Of a DNA stretch of 64,000 nucleotides, positions 54,564 to 64,000 are shown piece by piece. The stretch covers positions 1-64,000 of the forward strand of contig CACGAV010000001.1 of assembly GCA_902571095.1 (NCBI GenBank), read 5' to 3'. The translations under genes and the position numbers were made by a program. Under the pieces are notes generated by a model. The model searched no databases and was not told where the DNA came from. It saw only the letters and a program-made list of their open reading frames with translations. This DNA comes from an uncultured Pelagibacteraceae bacterium (lineage in GTDB: Bacteria > Pseudomonadota > Alphaproteobacteria > Pelagibacterales > Pelagibacteraceae). How positions within the stretch are numbered: position 1 is the first letter of the stretch; the number at the start of each line of letters is the position of its first letter.

Positions 54564-55288
54564 TGTCCAAACCTAAACTGGGTATAAACATTGATCATGT
54601 TGCTACAGTAAGAAATGCCCGAGGCGAAAATTACCCTAGCCCTTTAAGAGCTGCTTTATTAGTACAAAACTATGGCGGAGACTCAGTGACAATTCATTTA
54701 AGAGAAGATAGAAGGCATATAAAAGACAAAGATCTTATTCAAATTAAAGCAAACCTTAAAATACCTTTGAATTTAGAGATTGCTCCTACAAAAAAAATGT
54801 TAAAAATTACACTTAAACATAAACCAGCTTATGTTTGCATCGTCCCAGAAAAAAGAAAAGAAATTACTACAGAGGGTGGATTAAATTTAAAAAGAAACTT
54901 AAATTTTTTGAGAAAATCAATTAAAGAACTCAAAAGTAAAAACATTAGAACAAGTTTGTTTATAGAACCAAATATTGCTGACATAAAAATTGCAAAACAA
55001 TTGAATGTCGACTGTGTTGAGCTTCATACTGGTAAATTTTGTAATTTGCACAATAAAAAAAAGAATACTAAAAGTGAGTTTTTAAAGATCAAAAAATCTG
55101 TTAATTTTGCAAAAAGAAATAATCTTGAACCTCACGCAGGTCACGGGATAACCTTTTCTTCCGCTAAAATATTATCAAGAATAAAGGATATTAAAGAATT
55201 CAATATAGGACACTTTTTAATTGGAGAATCAATTTTTATAGGTATAAAAGATTGTATCAAACTTTTTAAAAAAATATTAAAAAAATGA
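54563..55288 (+). CDS. pdxJ: Pyridoxine 5'-phosphate synthase
   Basis: LGINIDHVATVRNARGENYPSP; HLREDRRHIKDKD; PHAGHGITF. Confidence 0.98.
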   Translation: MSKPKLGINIDHVATVRNARGENYPSPLRAALLVQNYGGDSVTIHLREDRRHIKDKDLIQIKANLKIPLNLEIAPTKKMLKITLKHKPAYVCIVPEKRKEITTEGGLNLKRNLNFLRKSIKELKSKNIRTSLFIEPNIADIKIAKQLNVDCVELHTGKFCNLHNKKKNTKSEFLKIKKSVNFAKRNNLEPHAGHGITFSSAKILSRIKDIKEFNIGHFLIGESIFIGIKDCIKLFKKILKK

Positions 55289-55674
55289 ATATTTTTGGCA
55301 TAGGCACTGATATAATCAATATTAGCAGAATTAAAAAATCCTTAAAAAGTAATAAAAGATTAAAAAAAAAAATTTTTACGAATTATGAAATTAACGCTTG
55401 TGAGAAACGAAAAAATAAAACGGAATGTTATGCTAAGAGGTTTGCTGCAAAGGAGGCTCTTTTTAAAGCCATCAGAACTGATGGAGTGTTAAAGTTTCAA
55501 GATGTAGAAGTTAGAAATGATAAAAACGGTGCACCAGCTTTTAATATCAAGAATAATTCAAAGATTAAATTAAAAAAGAAATTTAAAAAGAAAAAATACA
55601 AAATTTTTCTTTCATTGTCTGATGATAAACCCTGGGCTGTGGCAACAGCAATAATTTTTGTTAATAGTAAATAA
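55285..55674 (+). CDS. acpS: Holo-[acyl-carrier-protein] synthase
   Basis: IFGIGTDIINISRI; YAKRFAAKEALFKA; LSLSDDKPWAVATAI. Confidence 0.95.
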   Translation: MNIFGIGTDIINISRIKKSLKSNKRLKKKIFTNYEINACEKRKNKTECYAKRFAAKEALFKAIRTDGVLKFQDVEVRNDKNGAPAFNIKNNSKIKLKKKFKKKKYKIFLSLSDDKPWAVATAIIFVNSK

Positions 55675-56402
55675 TGATTTCAAAAATTTTAGATAATCTT
55701 AAAACTCTTTTTATTGCGTTATTTATCGCAATTTTAATCAGATCTCTGTTTTTTCAACCATTTTATATTCCTTCCTCTTCTATGGAACCCACACTCTTAG
55801 TTGGTGATAGAATTTTTGTTTCTAAATATACTTATGGATATAGCAAGCACTCTTTCCCATTTAGTCCACCTTTGTTTAATAGTAGAATTTTTTTTTCAAA
55901 ACCAAACTATGGTGATTTAGTTGTTTTTAAAACTCCATCAGACAATAGAACAGATTACATCAAAAGACTTATAGGCTTACCCGGTGATAAAATACAAATC
56001 ATTAATGGCGACTTATTTATAAATAGTAAAAAAATTAAAAAAAATCAAACGCAAAATCACACAGAAGTTAAATGTGCCACAGAAAAGATACCAATAGTTT
56101 CTTACAATGAAATTTTACCAAATAATAAAAAACATCAAGTCGTATATTTTCAGATTGGAAGTATGGTTAATTCAGATATTTATACTGTACCAAACAAGCA
56201 CTATTTTTTGTTAGGTGATAATAGAGATTGTTCTAGAGATAGCAGATTTTTGTCAAGTGTTGGATACGTGCATGAAAACAATCTTGTTGGTAAAGCTAGA
56301 GTAATTTTTTTTTCAAATGATACTGACAAAAGTAGTTTTTTATATTTTTGGAATTGGAAAAATTCATTACGATTTGAAAGATTTTTTAATATTTTAAAAT
56401 GA
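55674..56402 (+). CDS. lepB: Signal peptidase I
   Basis: IPSSSMEPTLLVGD; YIKRLIGLPGDKI; LLGDNRDCSRDSR. Confidence 0.97.
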   Translation: MISKILDNLKTLFIALFIAILIRSLFFQPFYIPSSSMEPTLLVGDRIFVSKYTYGYSKHSFPFSPPLFNSRIFFSKPNYGDLVVFKTPSDNRTDYIKRLIGLPGDKIQIINGDLFINSKKIKKNQTQNHTEVKCATEKIPIVSYNEILPNNKKHQVVYFQIGSMVNSDIYTVPNKHYFLLGDNRDCSRDSRFLSSVGYVHENNLVGKARVIFFSNDTDKSSFLYFWNWKNSLRFERFFNILK

Positions 56403-57067
56403 AAAATACTTTAAAAAAAATTGAAAATTATTTAAAAATAAACTTTAATAACAAAGATTTATTGACGAGAAGTCTTACACACAAAAGTTTCGATGAAATA
56501 AATAATAATGAAAAATTAGAGTTTTTAGGTGATAGGGTTATAGGGTTGGCAATTTCTAAAAAATTACTTACCCTTTATCCTAATGAAAATGAGGGAAATA
56601 TTGATAAGAAATTTTCTAACCTCGTCAACAAAAAAACTTGTGCAGATGTTGCAAAAAGATTAAATCTAAAAAAATTTATAAAGACTGGTAAATCAATTGA
56701 TAAACCAATAAATATCAATGATAAAATTTTAAGCGATTGTTGTGAAGCATTAATTGGTGCACTGTATTTAGATCAGGGTTTTGTTTCTTCAGAAAAATTT
56801 ATAATGAAAAATTGGGATTATTATATAAAGAAATCAAACATAACACTAATTGATCCTAAAACAAAATTGCAAGAACATTCTCTGAAAAAATATAAAAGAT
56901 TACCTTCTTATAAGACATCTAAACAGATTGGCCCAAATCATAATCCCATTTTTAAAGTTCAGGTTCAAATATTAAATTCTAAAAAGTTTTTTGGATATGG
57001 AAAATCAAAAAAAATAGCACAAAAAAATGCAGCTCTAAAATTAATTAAAAATTTAAATATTAATTAG
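56399..57067 (+). CDS. rnc: Ribonuclease III
   Basis: NEKLEFLGDRVIGLAIS; DCCEALIGALYLDQG; dsRBD C-terminus. Confidence 0.97.
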   Translation: MKNTLKKIENYLKINFNNKDLLTRSLTHKSFDEINNNEKLEFLGDRVIGLAISKKLLTLYPNENEGNIDKKFSNLVNKKTCADVAKRLNLKKFIKTGKSIDKPININDKILSDCCEALIGALYLDQGFVSSEKFIMKNWDYYIKKSNITLIDPKTKLQEHSLKKYKRLPSYKTSKQIGPNHNPIFKVQVQILNSKKFFGYGKSKKIAQKNAALKLIKNLNIN

Positions 57068-57069
57068 AT

Positions 57070-57747
57070 ATGAATTGGGAAGACGAGGGTTATATAATTT
57101 CAAAAAACAAGTTTAGAGAAAATGCTATAATTTTAGATGTTTTTACAAGTAATTATGGAAAGGTAAGCGGTATTGTTTATGGAGGTAACTCAAGAAAGAT
57201 AAGAAACTATCTTCAATTATTTAATAAAATTTTTACCGTTTATAGCTCAAAAGGCGAAAATAGAATTGGATATTTTAAAACAGAGATAATCGAACCGGTT
57301 GCGCCAACATATTTTAATGATAAATTAAGAATTCTTTCTTTAAACTCTCTTTCATCTATACTTAAGTCCTTGTTACCTGAAAATCAATCTTATAAAAGAT
57401 TATACAAGTCTTTAGAAAAACTCCTTAAAGATTTTAGCAAACCTGATTGGTTAGTAGATTATATTATGTGGGAAATTAATTTTATTAAAAATCTGGGTTA
57501 TGGTTTTGATCTAAACCCAGATAATTTTGAAAAATATAGAGATACTAAAACAGTAAATGTAAAATTAGATAATGTGGATTATAAAATTCCTAGCTTCCTT
57601 ATATTTCATGAAATTAAAAATTATAATAATCAAGATATTTATAATGGCCTTGTTTTTTCAAGAAACTTAATGGAAAATAAATTTTTCTTTCCTAACAATC
57701 TGCGTTTGCCATATTCAAGAAAAATGCTCGAACTTAAAGTTCTATAA
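57070..57747 (+). CDS. recO: DNA repair protein RecO
   Basis: MNWEDEGYIISKNKFRENAIILDVFTSNYGKVSGIVYGGNSRK. Confidence 0.93.
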   Translation: MNWEDEGYIISKNKFRENAIILDVFTSNYGKVSGIVYGGNSRKIRNYLQLFNKIFTVYSSKGENRIGYFKTEIIEPVAPTYFNDKLRILSLNSLSSILKSLLPENQSYKRLYKSLEKLLKDFSKPDWLVDYIMWEINFIKNLGYGFDLNPDNFEKYRDTKTVNVKLDNVDYKIPSFLIFHEIKNYNNQDIYNGLVFSRNLMENKFFFPNNLRLPYSRKMLELKVL

Positions 57748-58740
57748 GTTTTTTTTTAATTTTTTTGCAACTTCCATTGCAAAATATGTAACAATTGCTG
57801 ATGAGCCGGCTCTTTTGATTGCAATTAAACTCTCTATAATTGCTTCTTTATTTAGATATCCATCTTTTATACCTTTAGCAATCATCGAGTACTCCCCAGA
57901 TACTTGATAAGCAAAAACAGGTACTTTAAATGTATCTTTAACAGATTTAATTACATCTAAATACGGCATTGCTGGTTTTACCATTACAAAGTCTGCACCT
58001 TCTTTAATATCTAAATAAACTTCTCTTAGAGCTTCAGATGAATTTTTATAATCCATTTGATAACTCTTCTTATTTCCAACTAATTTATTTTTTGATCCTA
58101 TAGCATCTCTAAATGGTCCATAAAAATGTGACGAGTATTTTGCTGCGTAAGATAAAATTTGTACGCTATTGAAATTATTTTTATCTAATATTTTTCTTAT
58201 TACTCCAACTCTTCCGTCCATCATATCTGATGGAGCTATGACGTCACAACCCATTCTAGCTTGCAGTAAAGCTTGTTTAGCTAAAATTTTTATTGTCTCA
58301 TCATTAATTATTTCATTGTTTTTTAAAATACCATCATGGCCATGACTGGTGTATGGATCTAAAGCTACATCAGCCATTACGCCAATGTCCGGGTTGTTTT
58401 TTTTTATTTTTCTTATAGCTTTACAAACAAGATTATCTTCATTTAACGCTTCACTTCCTAAATTATTCTTTTTTTTATTTGGTGTGTGAGGAAATATTGC
58501 TACAAGAGGAATCTTTAGTTTACTTGCTTTATCGATAATCCCTTCTATTTTATCAACAGAATATCTATTGATATTTGGCATATTTTTAATATTTTGAATT
58601 TTATTTTTCCCTTCAGTTATGAAAACTGGTAATATTAAATCATCAACACTTAAATTATTTTCAGATACAAGTCTTCTGGACCAATTGTACTTGCGATTCC
58701 TTCTCAACCTTAAACTTGGATATTTACCTAAAAGCTTCAT
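57742..58740 (-). CDS. hemB: Delta-aminolevulinic acid dehydratase (porphobilinogen synthase)
   Basis: RLRRNRKYNWSRRLVSEN; DVALDPYTSHGHDG (Asp-type metal site); VKPAMPYLD. Confidence 0.97.
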   Translation of the reverse strand: MKLLGKYPSLRLRRNRKYNWSRRLVSENNLSVDDLILPVFITEGKNKIQNIKNMPNINRYSVDKIEGIIDKASKLKIPLVAIFPHTPNKKKNNLGSEALNEDNLVCKAIRKIKKNNPDIGVMADVALDPYTSHGHDGILKNNEIINDETIKILAKQALLQARMGCDVIAPSDMMDGRVGVIRKILDKNNFNSVQILSYAAKYSSHFYGPFRDAIGSKNKLVGNKKSYQMDYKNSSEALREVYLDIKEGADFVMVKPAMPYLDVIKSVKDTFKVPVFAYQVSGEYSMIAKGIKDGYLNKEAIIESLIAIKRAGSSAIVTYFAMEVAKKLKKNL

Positions 58741-58817
58741 TTTTTTAACCTATTTAACTTTATAAAATGCGACAAATATAATATTATATTGTTATTTAAA
58801 AAGTGTATTAATTTTGT

Positions 58818-59414
58818 ATGTCCAATTCAATCATGTTTAAAGATTTCTATCAAGTACCAGACCTAAAATTTGATATTCCAAGACTTAGATCAGATCTCGA
58901 AAAGATTTTAAAAAAATCTAATTATCAAACATTAGGCATAACTAACTTTCACGCAATTCCTATGAATAAAGTTCCAGGAGACGAAAATTCAGTTTCAGGA
59001 CATAATGTTAGAGGAGTTTATTGGACAAAGCCTGACGAAACAGGAAAAGAAGTCATGAGAGATAAGCCTATTGATGAGTCTAAATACAGCGAATTAATAA
59101 ACGATTTTAAAAATACTTATTTTGAAGAAGTTTATAAAATTTTAAGGTCAAAGTTTAAACTTGGCAGGGTAAGGATATTGTTAAAAGAACCAAGATCTAC
59201 GTTAAGTTGGCACAAAGATCCAGAACCTAGACTTCACGTTCCAATTATAACAAACCCTGGATGCAAAATGGTTATCGAGGATGTAGCTAAACATATGCCC
59301 GCTAATGGAAAAGTTTGGATCACAAATAACACAAGATACCATAATTTTTTTAATGGCGGTGAACAGAATCGTATCCATTTGGTTGCTTGTTGTTTAGAAA
59401 ACAGATTTAATTAA
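58818..59414 (+). CDS. Aspartyl/asparaginyl beta-hydroxylase-like 2OG-Fe(II) protein
   Basis: LSWHKDPEPRLHVPIITNPGCKMVIEDV...GKVWITNNTRYHNFFNGGEQNRIHLVACC: HxD...H...R arrangement. Confidence 0.65.
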   Translation: MSNSIMFKDFYQVPDLKFDIPRLRSDLEKILKKSNYQTLGITNFHAIPMNKVPGDENSVSGHNVRGVYWTKPDETGKEVMRDKPIDESKYSELINDFKNTYFEEVYKILRSKFKLGRVRILLKEPRSTLSWHKDPEPRLHVPIITNPGCKMVIEDVAKHMPANGKVWITNNTRYHNFFNGGEQNRIHLVACCLENRFN

Positions 59415-59415
59415 T

Positions 59416-59853
59416 TTGAGATTTTTATTTAAAAGAATATCAATATCTTCAGATCACGCAGGTTTCAAATTAAAAAAAAAAATTATTAAATATCTAAAAA
59501 GAAAAAAGATCAATGTCATTGACCATGGTCCTCTCAATGAAGTCTCAGTAGATTACCCAGATTTTGCCAAAAAAGTTGCACGGAGCGTATTATCAAAAAA
59601 AAGCAATATGGGCATACTTGTTTGTGGATCTGGAACCGGAATGGCCATAACCGCCAATAAATTCAAAAAAATTAGAGCTGCTGTTTGTTATAATAAGGAA
59701 ACTACCCGTTTGTCTAGAAAGCATAATAATGCTAATATTATCGCACTTGGATCAAGATTAATTGTATACGCAAATGCAATTAAGCTTGTAAATATTTTTA
59801 TGAGCACAAAATTTGAAGGTGGAAGACATTTAAGACGAGTAAATAAAATTTAA
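59416..59853 (+). CDS. rpiB: Ribose-5-phosphate isomerase B (RpiB/LacAB family, TTG start)
   Basis: ISSDHAGFKLKKKIIKYL; DHGPLNEVSVDYPDFAKKVA; VCGSGTGMAITANK. Confidence 0.93.
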   Translation: MRFLFKRISISSDHAGFKLKKKIIKYLKRKKINVIDHGPLNEVSVDYPDFAKKVARSVLSKKSNMGILVCGSGTGMAITANKFKKIRAAVCYNKETTRLSRKHNNANIIALGSRLIVYANAIKLVNIFMSTKFEGGRHLRRVNKI

Positions 59854-59866
59854 TATAATTTAATTT

Positions 59867-61183
59867 ATGACTAAAATAAAAAAAGAAGATAATACTAATT
59901 ACTTGGATTACTTTGACAAAGATCTATCTCATAGCGATCCAGAGTTATACAATTCAATTAAATTAGAACTTAAAAGACAGCAAGAACATATAGAGTTAAT
60001 TGCGTCCGAAAATATTGTTTCTAAGGCAGTTTTAGATGCCCAAGGATCAATTTTGACAAATAAATATGCAGAGGGCTATCCAGGAAAGAGATATTATGGT
60101 GGATGTGAATTCGTAGATAAAGCTGAGGAATTAGCATTAGATAGAGTCAAAAGATTATTTGAATGTAAATATGCAAATGTACAACCCCACTCTGGTGCAC
60201 AAGCAAACGGGGCTGTTTATCTTGCCCTTTTAAATCCTGGTGACACTATACTTGGTATGAGTTTAAACTCTGGGGGTCATTTAACACACGGTGCAAAAGT
60301 TGCTCAATCTGGAAAATGGTTAAACGCAATACATTATGATGTTAGAAAAGAAGATGGGCTAATTGATTATGATCAAGTTGAAAAATTAGCTAAAGATCAT
60401 AAACCTAAATTAATTATAGCTGGAGGAAGTGCTTATTCAAGAATAATTAATTTTAAAAAGTTCAGAGAAATTGCAGACTCAGTTCAAGCTTTGTTGATGG
60501 TTGATATGGCACACTTTTCTGGATTAGTTGCAGGAAAAGGTTATCCAAATCCAATTACATTTGCCGATGTTGTAACGTCAACAACACATAAAGTTTTAAG
60601 AGGTGGCAGAGGTGGAATAATTCTAACTAATAGAGAAGACTTACACAAAAAATTCAACTCAGCAGTTTTTCCAGGATATCAAGGAGGACCTTTAATGCAC
60701 GTTATAGCCGCCAAGGCAGCTGCTTTTCAAGAAGCACTTCAACCTAATTTTAGGGTTTATATTAAATCAGTTATTTCAAATGCTAAAATCTTATCAGAGA
60801 CGCTTAAAAATAATGGTTTTGAAATTTTTTCTGGAGGTACAGACACTCACTTGATGCTAGTTGACTTAAGGCCTTTTAAAGTTACTGGAAAAGCAGCTGA
60901 AGTAAGTTTAAATAAAGCCAATATAACATGTAACAAAAATGGAATACCTTTTGATACTGAGAAAATGACTATTACGTCAGGGATACGTTTGGGATCTCAA
61001 GCAGCAACAACTAGAGGATTTGGTTTAAATGAATTTAAAATCATAGGTGAATTAATTACCAAAGTTATAAAAGGTTTATCTGAAAATAAAAGTGATAACA
61101 GCAAAATAGAATCTGAAGTTCGAAGCGAAGTTGTAAAACTTTGTTCCAAGTTTCCTATTTACAGCCATTTATTCAAAAATTAA
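59867..61183 (+). CDS. glyA: Serine hydroxymethyltransferase
   Basis: [45 protein letters not shown]. Confidence 0.98.
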   Translation: MTKIKKEDNTNYLDYFDKDLSHSDPELYNSIKLELKRQQEHIELIASENIVSKAVLDAQGSILTNKYAEGYPGKRYYGGCEFVDKAEELALDRVKRLFECKYANVQPHSGAQANGAVYLALLNPGDTILGMSLNSGGHLTHGAKVAQSGKWLNAIHYDVRKEDGLIDYDQVEKLAKDHKPKLIIAGGSAYSRIINFKKFREIADSVQALLMVDMAHFSGLVAGKGYPNPITFADVVTSTTHKVLRGGRGGIILTNREDLHKKFNSAVFPGYQGGPLMHVIAAKAAAFQEALQPNFRVYIKSVISNAKILSETLKNNGFEIFSGGTDTHLMLVDLRPFKVTGKAAEVSLNKANITCNKNGIPFDTEKMTITSGIRLGSQAATTRGFGLNEFKIIGELITKVIKGLSENKSDNSKIESEVRSEVVKLCSKFPIYSHLFKN

Positions 61184-61186
61184 TTT

Positions 61187-61651
61187 ATGCTTTGCCCTTT
61201 TTGTAGAGAAAAAGACACTTCAGTAGTTGATTCTAGGCCAACAGAAGATGGAACAGCAATTAGAAGAAGAAGATTTTGTACGTGTAGTGGAGGCCAAAGA
61301 TTTACTACTTTTGAGAGGGTTCAATTTAGAGAATTAACAGTAATAAAAAAAAATGGCAGAAGAAGTTCTTTTGATAGGGAGAAATTAGCTAAATCTTTTT
61401 TTACAGCCTTAAAAAAAAGACCAATAGACTCAGATACGATTGAAAAGGTAGTGTCAAGAATATCAAGAGAACTTGAAGAGTTAGGTCAGTCTGAAATCCA
61501 ATCAAGTGTAATTGGAAGAAAAGTTATGGACACTTTAAAAGAATTGGACAAAATAGCCTATATTCGATTTGCTTCAGTATATACTAATTTCAAAGAAGTA
61601 GGAGACTTCGGCGAATATATTGAGGAACTAGATGGAAAATCAAAAAAATAA
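61187..61651 (+). CDS. nrdR: Transcriptional repressor NrdR
   Basis: [28 protein letters not shown]...[30 protein letters not shown] (ATP-cone). Confidence 0.96.
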   Translation: MLCPFCREKDTSVVDSRPTEDGTAIRRRRFCTCSGGQRFTTFERVQFRELTVIKKNGRRSSFDREKLAKSFFTALKKRPIDSDTIEKVVSRISRELEELGQSEIQSSVIGRKVMDTLKELDKIAYIRFASVYTNFKEVGDFGEYIEELDGKSKK

Positions 61652-62705
61652 TTATTTATTACTTGCGTTTGAGCAGGCAAAAATAAATTTAGGTTCAACC
61701 AAAAATAATCCATCTGTAGGTTGTATAATAGAAAAAAATGGAAGTGTAATTTCTTCATCGCACACATCATTTAATGGTAGACCTCATGCCGAATATAATG
61801 CTTTAAATAAAAATATAGACTTTAAAAATGCAAATTTGTACGTAACATTAGAACCTTGTACGCATTATGGTTTAACACCGCCTTGTACGAATATAATTAT
61901 TAAAAAAAAAATTAAGAATGTTTATTTTTCAGCGTTTGATTATGATTTAAGAACTAGAAATAAATCAAAACGGACTTTAAATAAAAATAAAATCTCCGTT
62001 AGAGGACCTTTATTAAAAAAAAAAGGCTTAGATTTTTATCAAAGTTATTATTTGCAACATCATTCTAACTTACCTTTTATTGATGGAAAAATTGCAATAT
62101 CAAATGATTATTTTACAAAAAATATAAAAAATAAATGGATAACAAACAAATATTCACGTAAAAGAGCTCACTTATTAAGAACCCATTATAACTGCATTAT
62201 TTCTACGTCTAAGTCTATAAACGATGATAATGCATTACTTAATTGCAGAATAGAAGGTCTTGAATATAAAAGTCCAGATTTAATTATTATAGATAGAAAT
62301 CTTAAGCTAAAAAAAAGGTTGAATTTATTTAATTCAATGAAATATAGAAAAATATTATTATTTACTAATTCTAATAATAAGAAAAAAATTCTTATTTTAA
62401 GAAAAAAGGGTATTAGGGTAATTAAATTTAGCTCGTTAAACGATAAGAGAGATTTTCAAAAGTTCTTTATTTTTTTAAAAAAAAAAGGATATTCTAGAAT
62501 TTTGATTGAGTCTGGATTAAATTTTGTTAACTCTTTAATCAAATATAAGTTTTTAAAAAATATATATATTTTTAAATCAAAAAAAAATTTAAAAAAGCAT
62601 GGTAGAAATTTTGCATCAATAGATTTATTAAAAAAAATAAATTTAAAAAATCTGATTAGTGTAAATTTATTTGGTGACAAACTATTTAAGGAAAAATTAT
62701 ATTAA
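61632..62705 (+). CDS. ribD: Riboflavin biosynthesis deaminase/reductase RibD
   Basis: [42 protein letters not shown]; weakly conserved reductase domain. Confidence 0.94.
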   Translation: MENQKNNYLLLAFEQAKINLGSTKNNPSVGCIIEKNGSVISSSHTSFNGRPHAEYNALNKNIDFKNANLYVTLEPCTHYGLTPPCTNIIIKKKIKNVYFSAFDYDLRTRNKSKRTLNKNKISVRGPLLKKKGLDFYQSYYLQHHSNLPFIDGKIAISNDYFTKNIKNKWITNKYSRKRAHLLRTHYNCIISTSKSINDDNALLNCRIEGLEYKSPDLIIIDRNLKLKKRLNLFNSMKYRKILLFTNSNNKKKILILRKKGIRVIKFSSLNDKRDFQKFFIFLKKKGYSRILIESGLNFVNSLIKYKFLKNIYIFKSKKNLKKHGRNFASIDLLKKINLKNLISVNLFGDKLFKEKLY

Positions 62706-63301
62706 TGTTTAATGGAATCGTATACAATATTGGAATAATTAAAAAAATTAAAAAAAGCCCCAAATATGTTAAGGGTAGTTTAGTAATTGAAATAACCTCA
62801 AAGATTAAATTCAAAAAATCTGATATCGGTGAGTCAGTGAGTATAGATGGAGTTTGTTTAACACTTATTAGAATTAATCCTCGATCATTTCTTTTTTATC
62901 TTTCTAAAGAGACATTGAAAAGATCCACTTTTAAAAATGCTTATACGGGCAAAGTAGTAAATATCGAAAAATCTTTATTCTATGGAAAAAAAATTTCTGG
63001 ACATTATGTCCAGGGTCATGTCGATACTACATGTGAAGTTAAAAATATTAAAGTAATTGATAAATCTTGGTTTATCAATTTTAGCCTAGAAAAAAAATAT
63101 AAAAATCTTATTGTAGAAAAAGGCTCAATATCTATAAATGGAGTTTCACTAACTATTTCGAAAATTATATCAAATAGTTTTCAAATCGCTGTAATTCCAC
63201 ATACTTTAAAACTTACCAATTTAATCAATTTAAAAAGAGGTGATAAAGTTAATGTTGAATTTGATATGGTAGGCAAGTATTTAAATCAAATTTACAAATA
63301 A
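62705..63301 (+). CDS. ribE: Riboflavin synthase alpha chain
   Basis: [15 protein letters not shown]; two lumazine-binding repeats SVSIDGVCLTL / SISINGVSLTI; GHYVQGHVD. Confidence 0.95.
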   Translation: MFNGIVYNIGIIKKIKKSPKYVKGSLVIEITSKIKFKKSDIGESVSIDGVCLTLIRINPRSFLFYLSKETLKRSTFKNAYTGKVVNIEKSLFYGKKISGHYVQGHVDTTCEVKNIKVIDKSWFINFSLEKKYKNLIVEKGSISINGVSLTISKIISNSFQIAVIPHTLKLTNLINLKRGDKVNVEFDMVGKYLNQIYK

Positions 63302-63307
63302 ATAATA

Positions 63308-64000
63308 ATGAAGAATAGTTCATCCTCTATAAAACAAATTATACAAGATGCTAAAAAAGGAAAAATGTTTATTTTAGTCGATAATAAAGATCGTGAAAAT
63401 GAAGGTGATCTTGTTGTACCTGCTTCTAAAATTAATCATGAAAAAATTAATTTTATGGCCAAGCATGGCAGAGGATTAATATGTTTGGCCCTTACATCTC
63501 AAAAAGTTAAAAAACTCAAATTACCATTAATGTCATTAATAAATAAATCACGAACTCAAACAGCTTTTACTGTTTCCATTGAGTCAAAAAAAGGTATCTC
63601 AACAGGGATCTCTGCTTTTGATAGAGCGAAAACTATTAAAGTAGCAATTAAACCATCCTCTACGAATAAAGATATTGTCTCTCCTGGCCATGTATTTCCA
63701 CTAGTAGCAAAAAATGGAGGAGTACTTGAAAGAGCAGGTCACACCGAGGCATCTATAGATATTTCGAAATTAGCCAACTTGAATCCAAGTTCAGTTATTT
63801 GCGAAGTAATGAATGAGGACGGCACAATGGCACGTTACAAGGACTTAATTCCTTTTTCAAAAAAACATAATCTTAAAATTGCTAAAATTGAGGACCTAAT
63901 TTCTTATAGGTTAAAAAATGAAAGACTTATTAAATTTGTTATGAAAAGAAAAATTAAATTAAATAAATTTGGAACTTTAGATTTAAAAATATTTAAAAAT
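63308..64000 (+). CDS. ribB: 3,4-dihydroxy-2-butanone 4-phosphate synthase (RibB or RibBA), truncated at window end
   Basis: Not in ORF track (no stop in window). Read by hand: VDNKDRENEGDLVVPASKI; GLICLALTSQKVKKL; GISAFDRAKTIK; GHVFPLVAKNGGVLERAGHTEASID. Confidence 0.92.
   Translation, partial: MKNSSSSIKQIIQDAKKGKMFILVDNKDRENEGDLVVPASKINHEKINFMAKHGRGLICLALTSQKVKKLKLPLMSLINKSRTQTAFTVSIESKKGISTGISAFDRAKTIKVAIKPSSTNKDIVSPGHVFPLVAKNGGVLERAGHTEASIDISKLANLNPSSVICEVMNEDGTMARYKDLIPFSKKHNLKIAKIEDLISYRLKNERLIKFVMKRKIKLNKFGTLDLKIFKN

Noticed and set aside
58370-58385. HemB metal site with Asp instead of Cys (DVALDPYTSHGHDG)
   Set aside because: A known Asp-rich variant of the enzyme, not a novelty.
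59854-59866. Possible glycine riboswitch upstream of glyA, or FMN riboswitch upstream of ribD/ribE
   Set aside because: Spacers are 13 nt or negative; there is no room for an aptamer.
1-64000. Search for CRISPR, transposase, integrase, phage, toxin-antitoxin, restriction or defence genes
   Set aside because: None seen by eye; every substantial ORF on the coding strand fits a housekeeping or metabolic family.

Overview
This is a compact, AT-rich housekeeping segment that looks like a SAR11/Pelagibacter-type alphaproteobacterium; the lineage is inferred from gene order, base composition and near-zero spacers. It runs from a truncated rlmB/trmH-type gene through tRNA-Tyr, tRNA-Gly, tuf, tRNA-Trp, secE-nusG-rplKAJL-rpoBC, and then a nearly gap-free str-S10-spc-alpha ribosomal super-operon (rpsL to rplQ). 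After that come rluC-type, lipB, mgtE, panC, galU-ugd, ridA, topA, plsY, pyrC-like, pyrB, ruvX, gatCAB, an O-methyltransferase, trhO, a MATE transporter, tRNA-Ser and slt. The last part is dapA-smpB-folK-spoT-pyrE-pdxJ-acpS-lepB-rnc-recO, hemB, an Asp/Asn hydroxylase-like gene, rpiB, glyA, nrdR, ribD, ribE and a truncated ribB(A). I saw no mobile element, CRISPR array, phage or defence island, and no clearly new multi-gene system. The best second-look items are: (i) an adjacent O-methyltransferase + TrhO pair that could make 5-methoxyuridine at tRNA U34; (ii) slt split by a one-base shift in an A8 run; (iii) an NrdR with non-canonical zinc-ribbon spacing; (iv) a RelA/SpoT apparently lacking the region between TGS and ACT; (v) an S19 with a 44-residue Ala/Pro tail; (vi) a dihydroorotase-like protein without the HxH metal motif; (vii) several genes missing from expected positions (rpmD, era, rpoZ, dprA); (viii) an 8-bp hairpin abutting the rpsM start codon.
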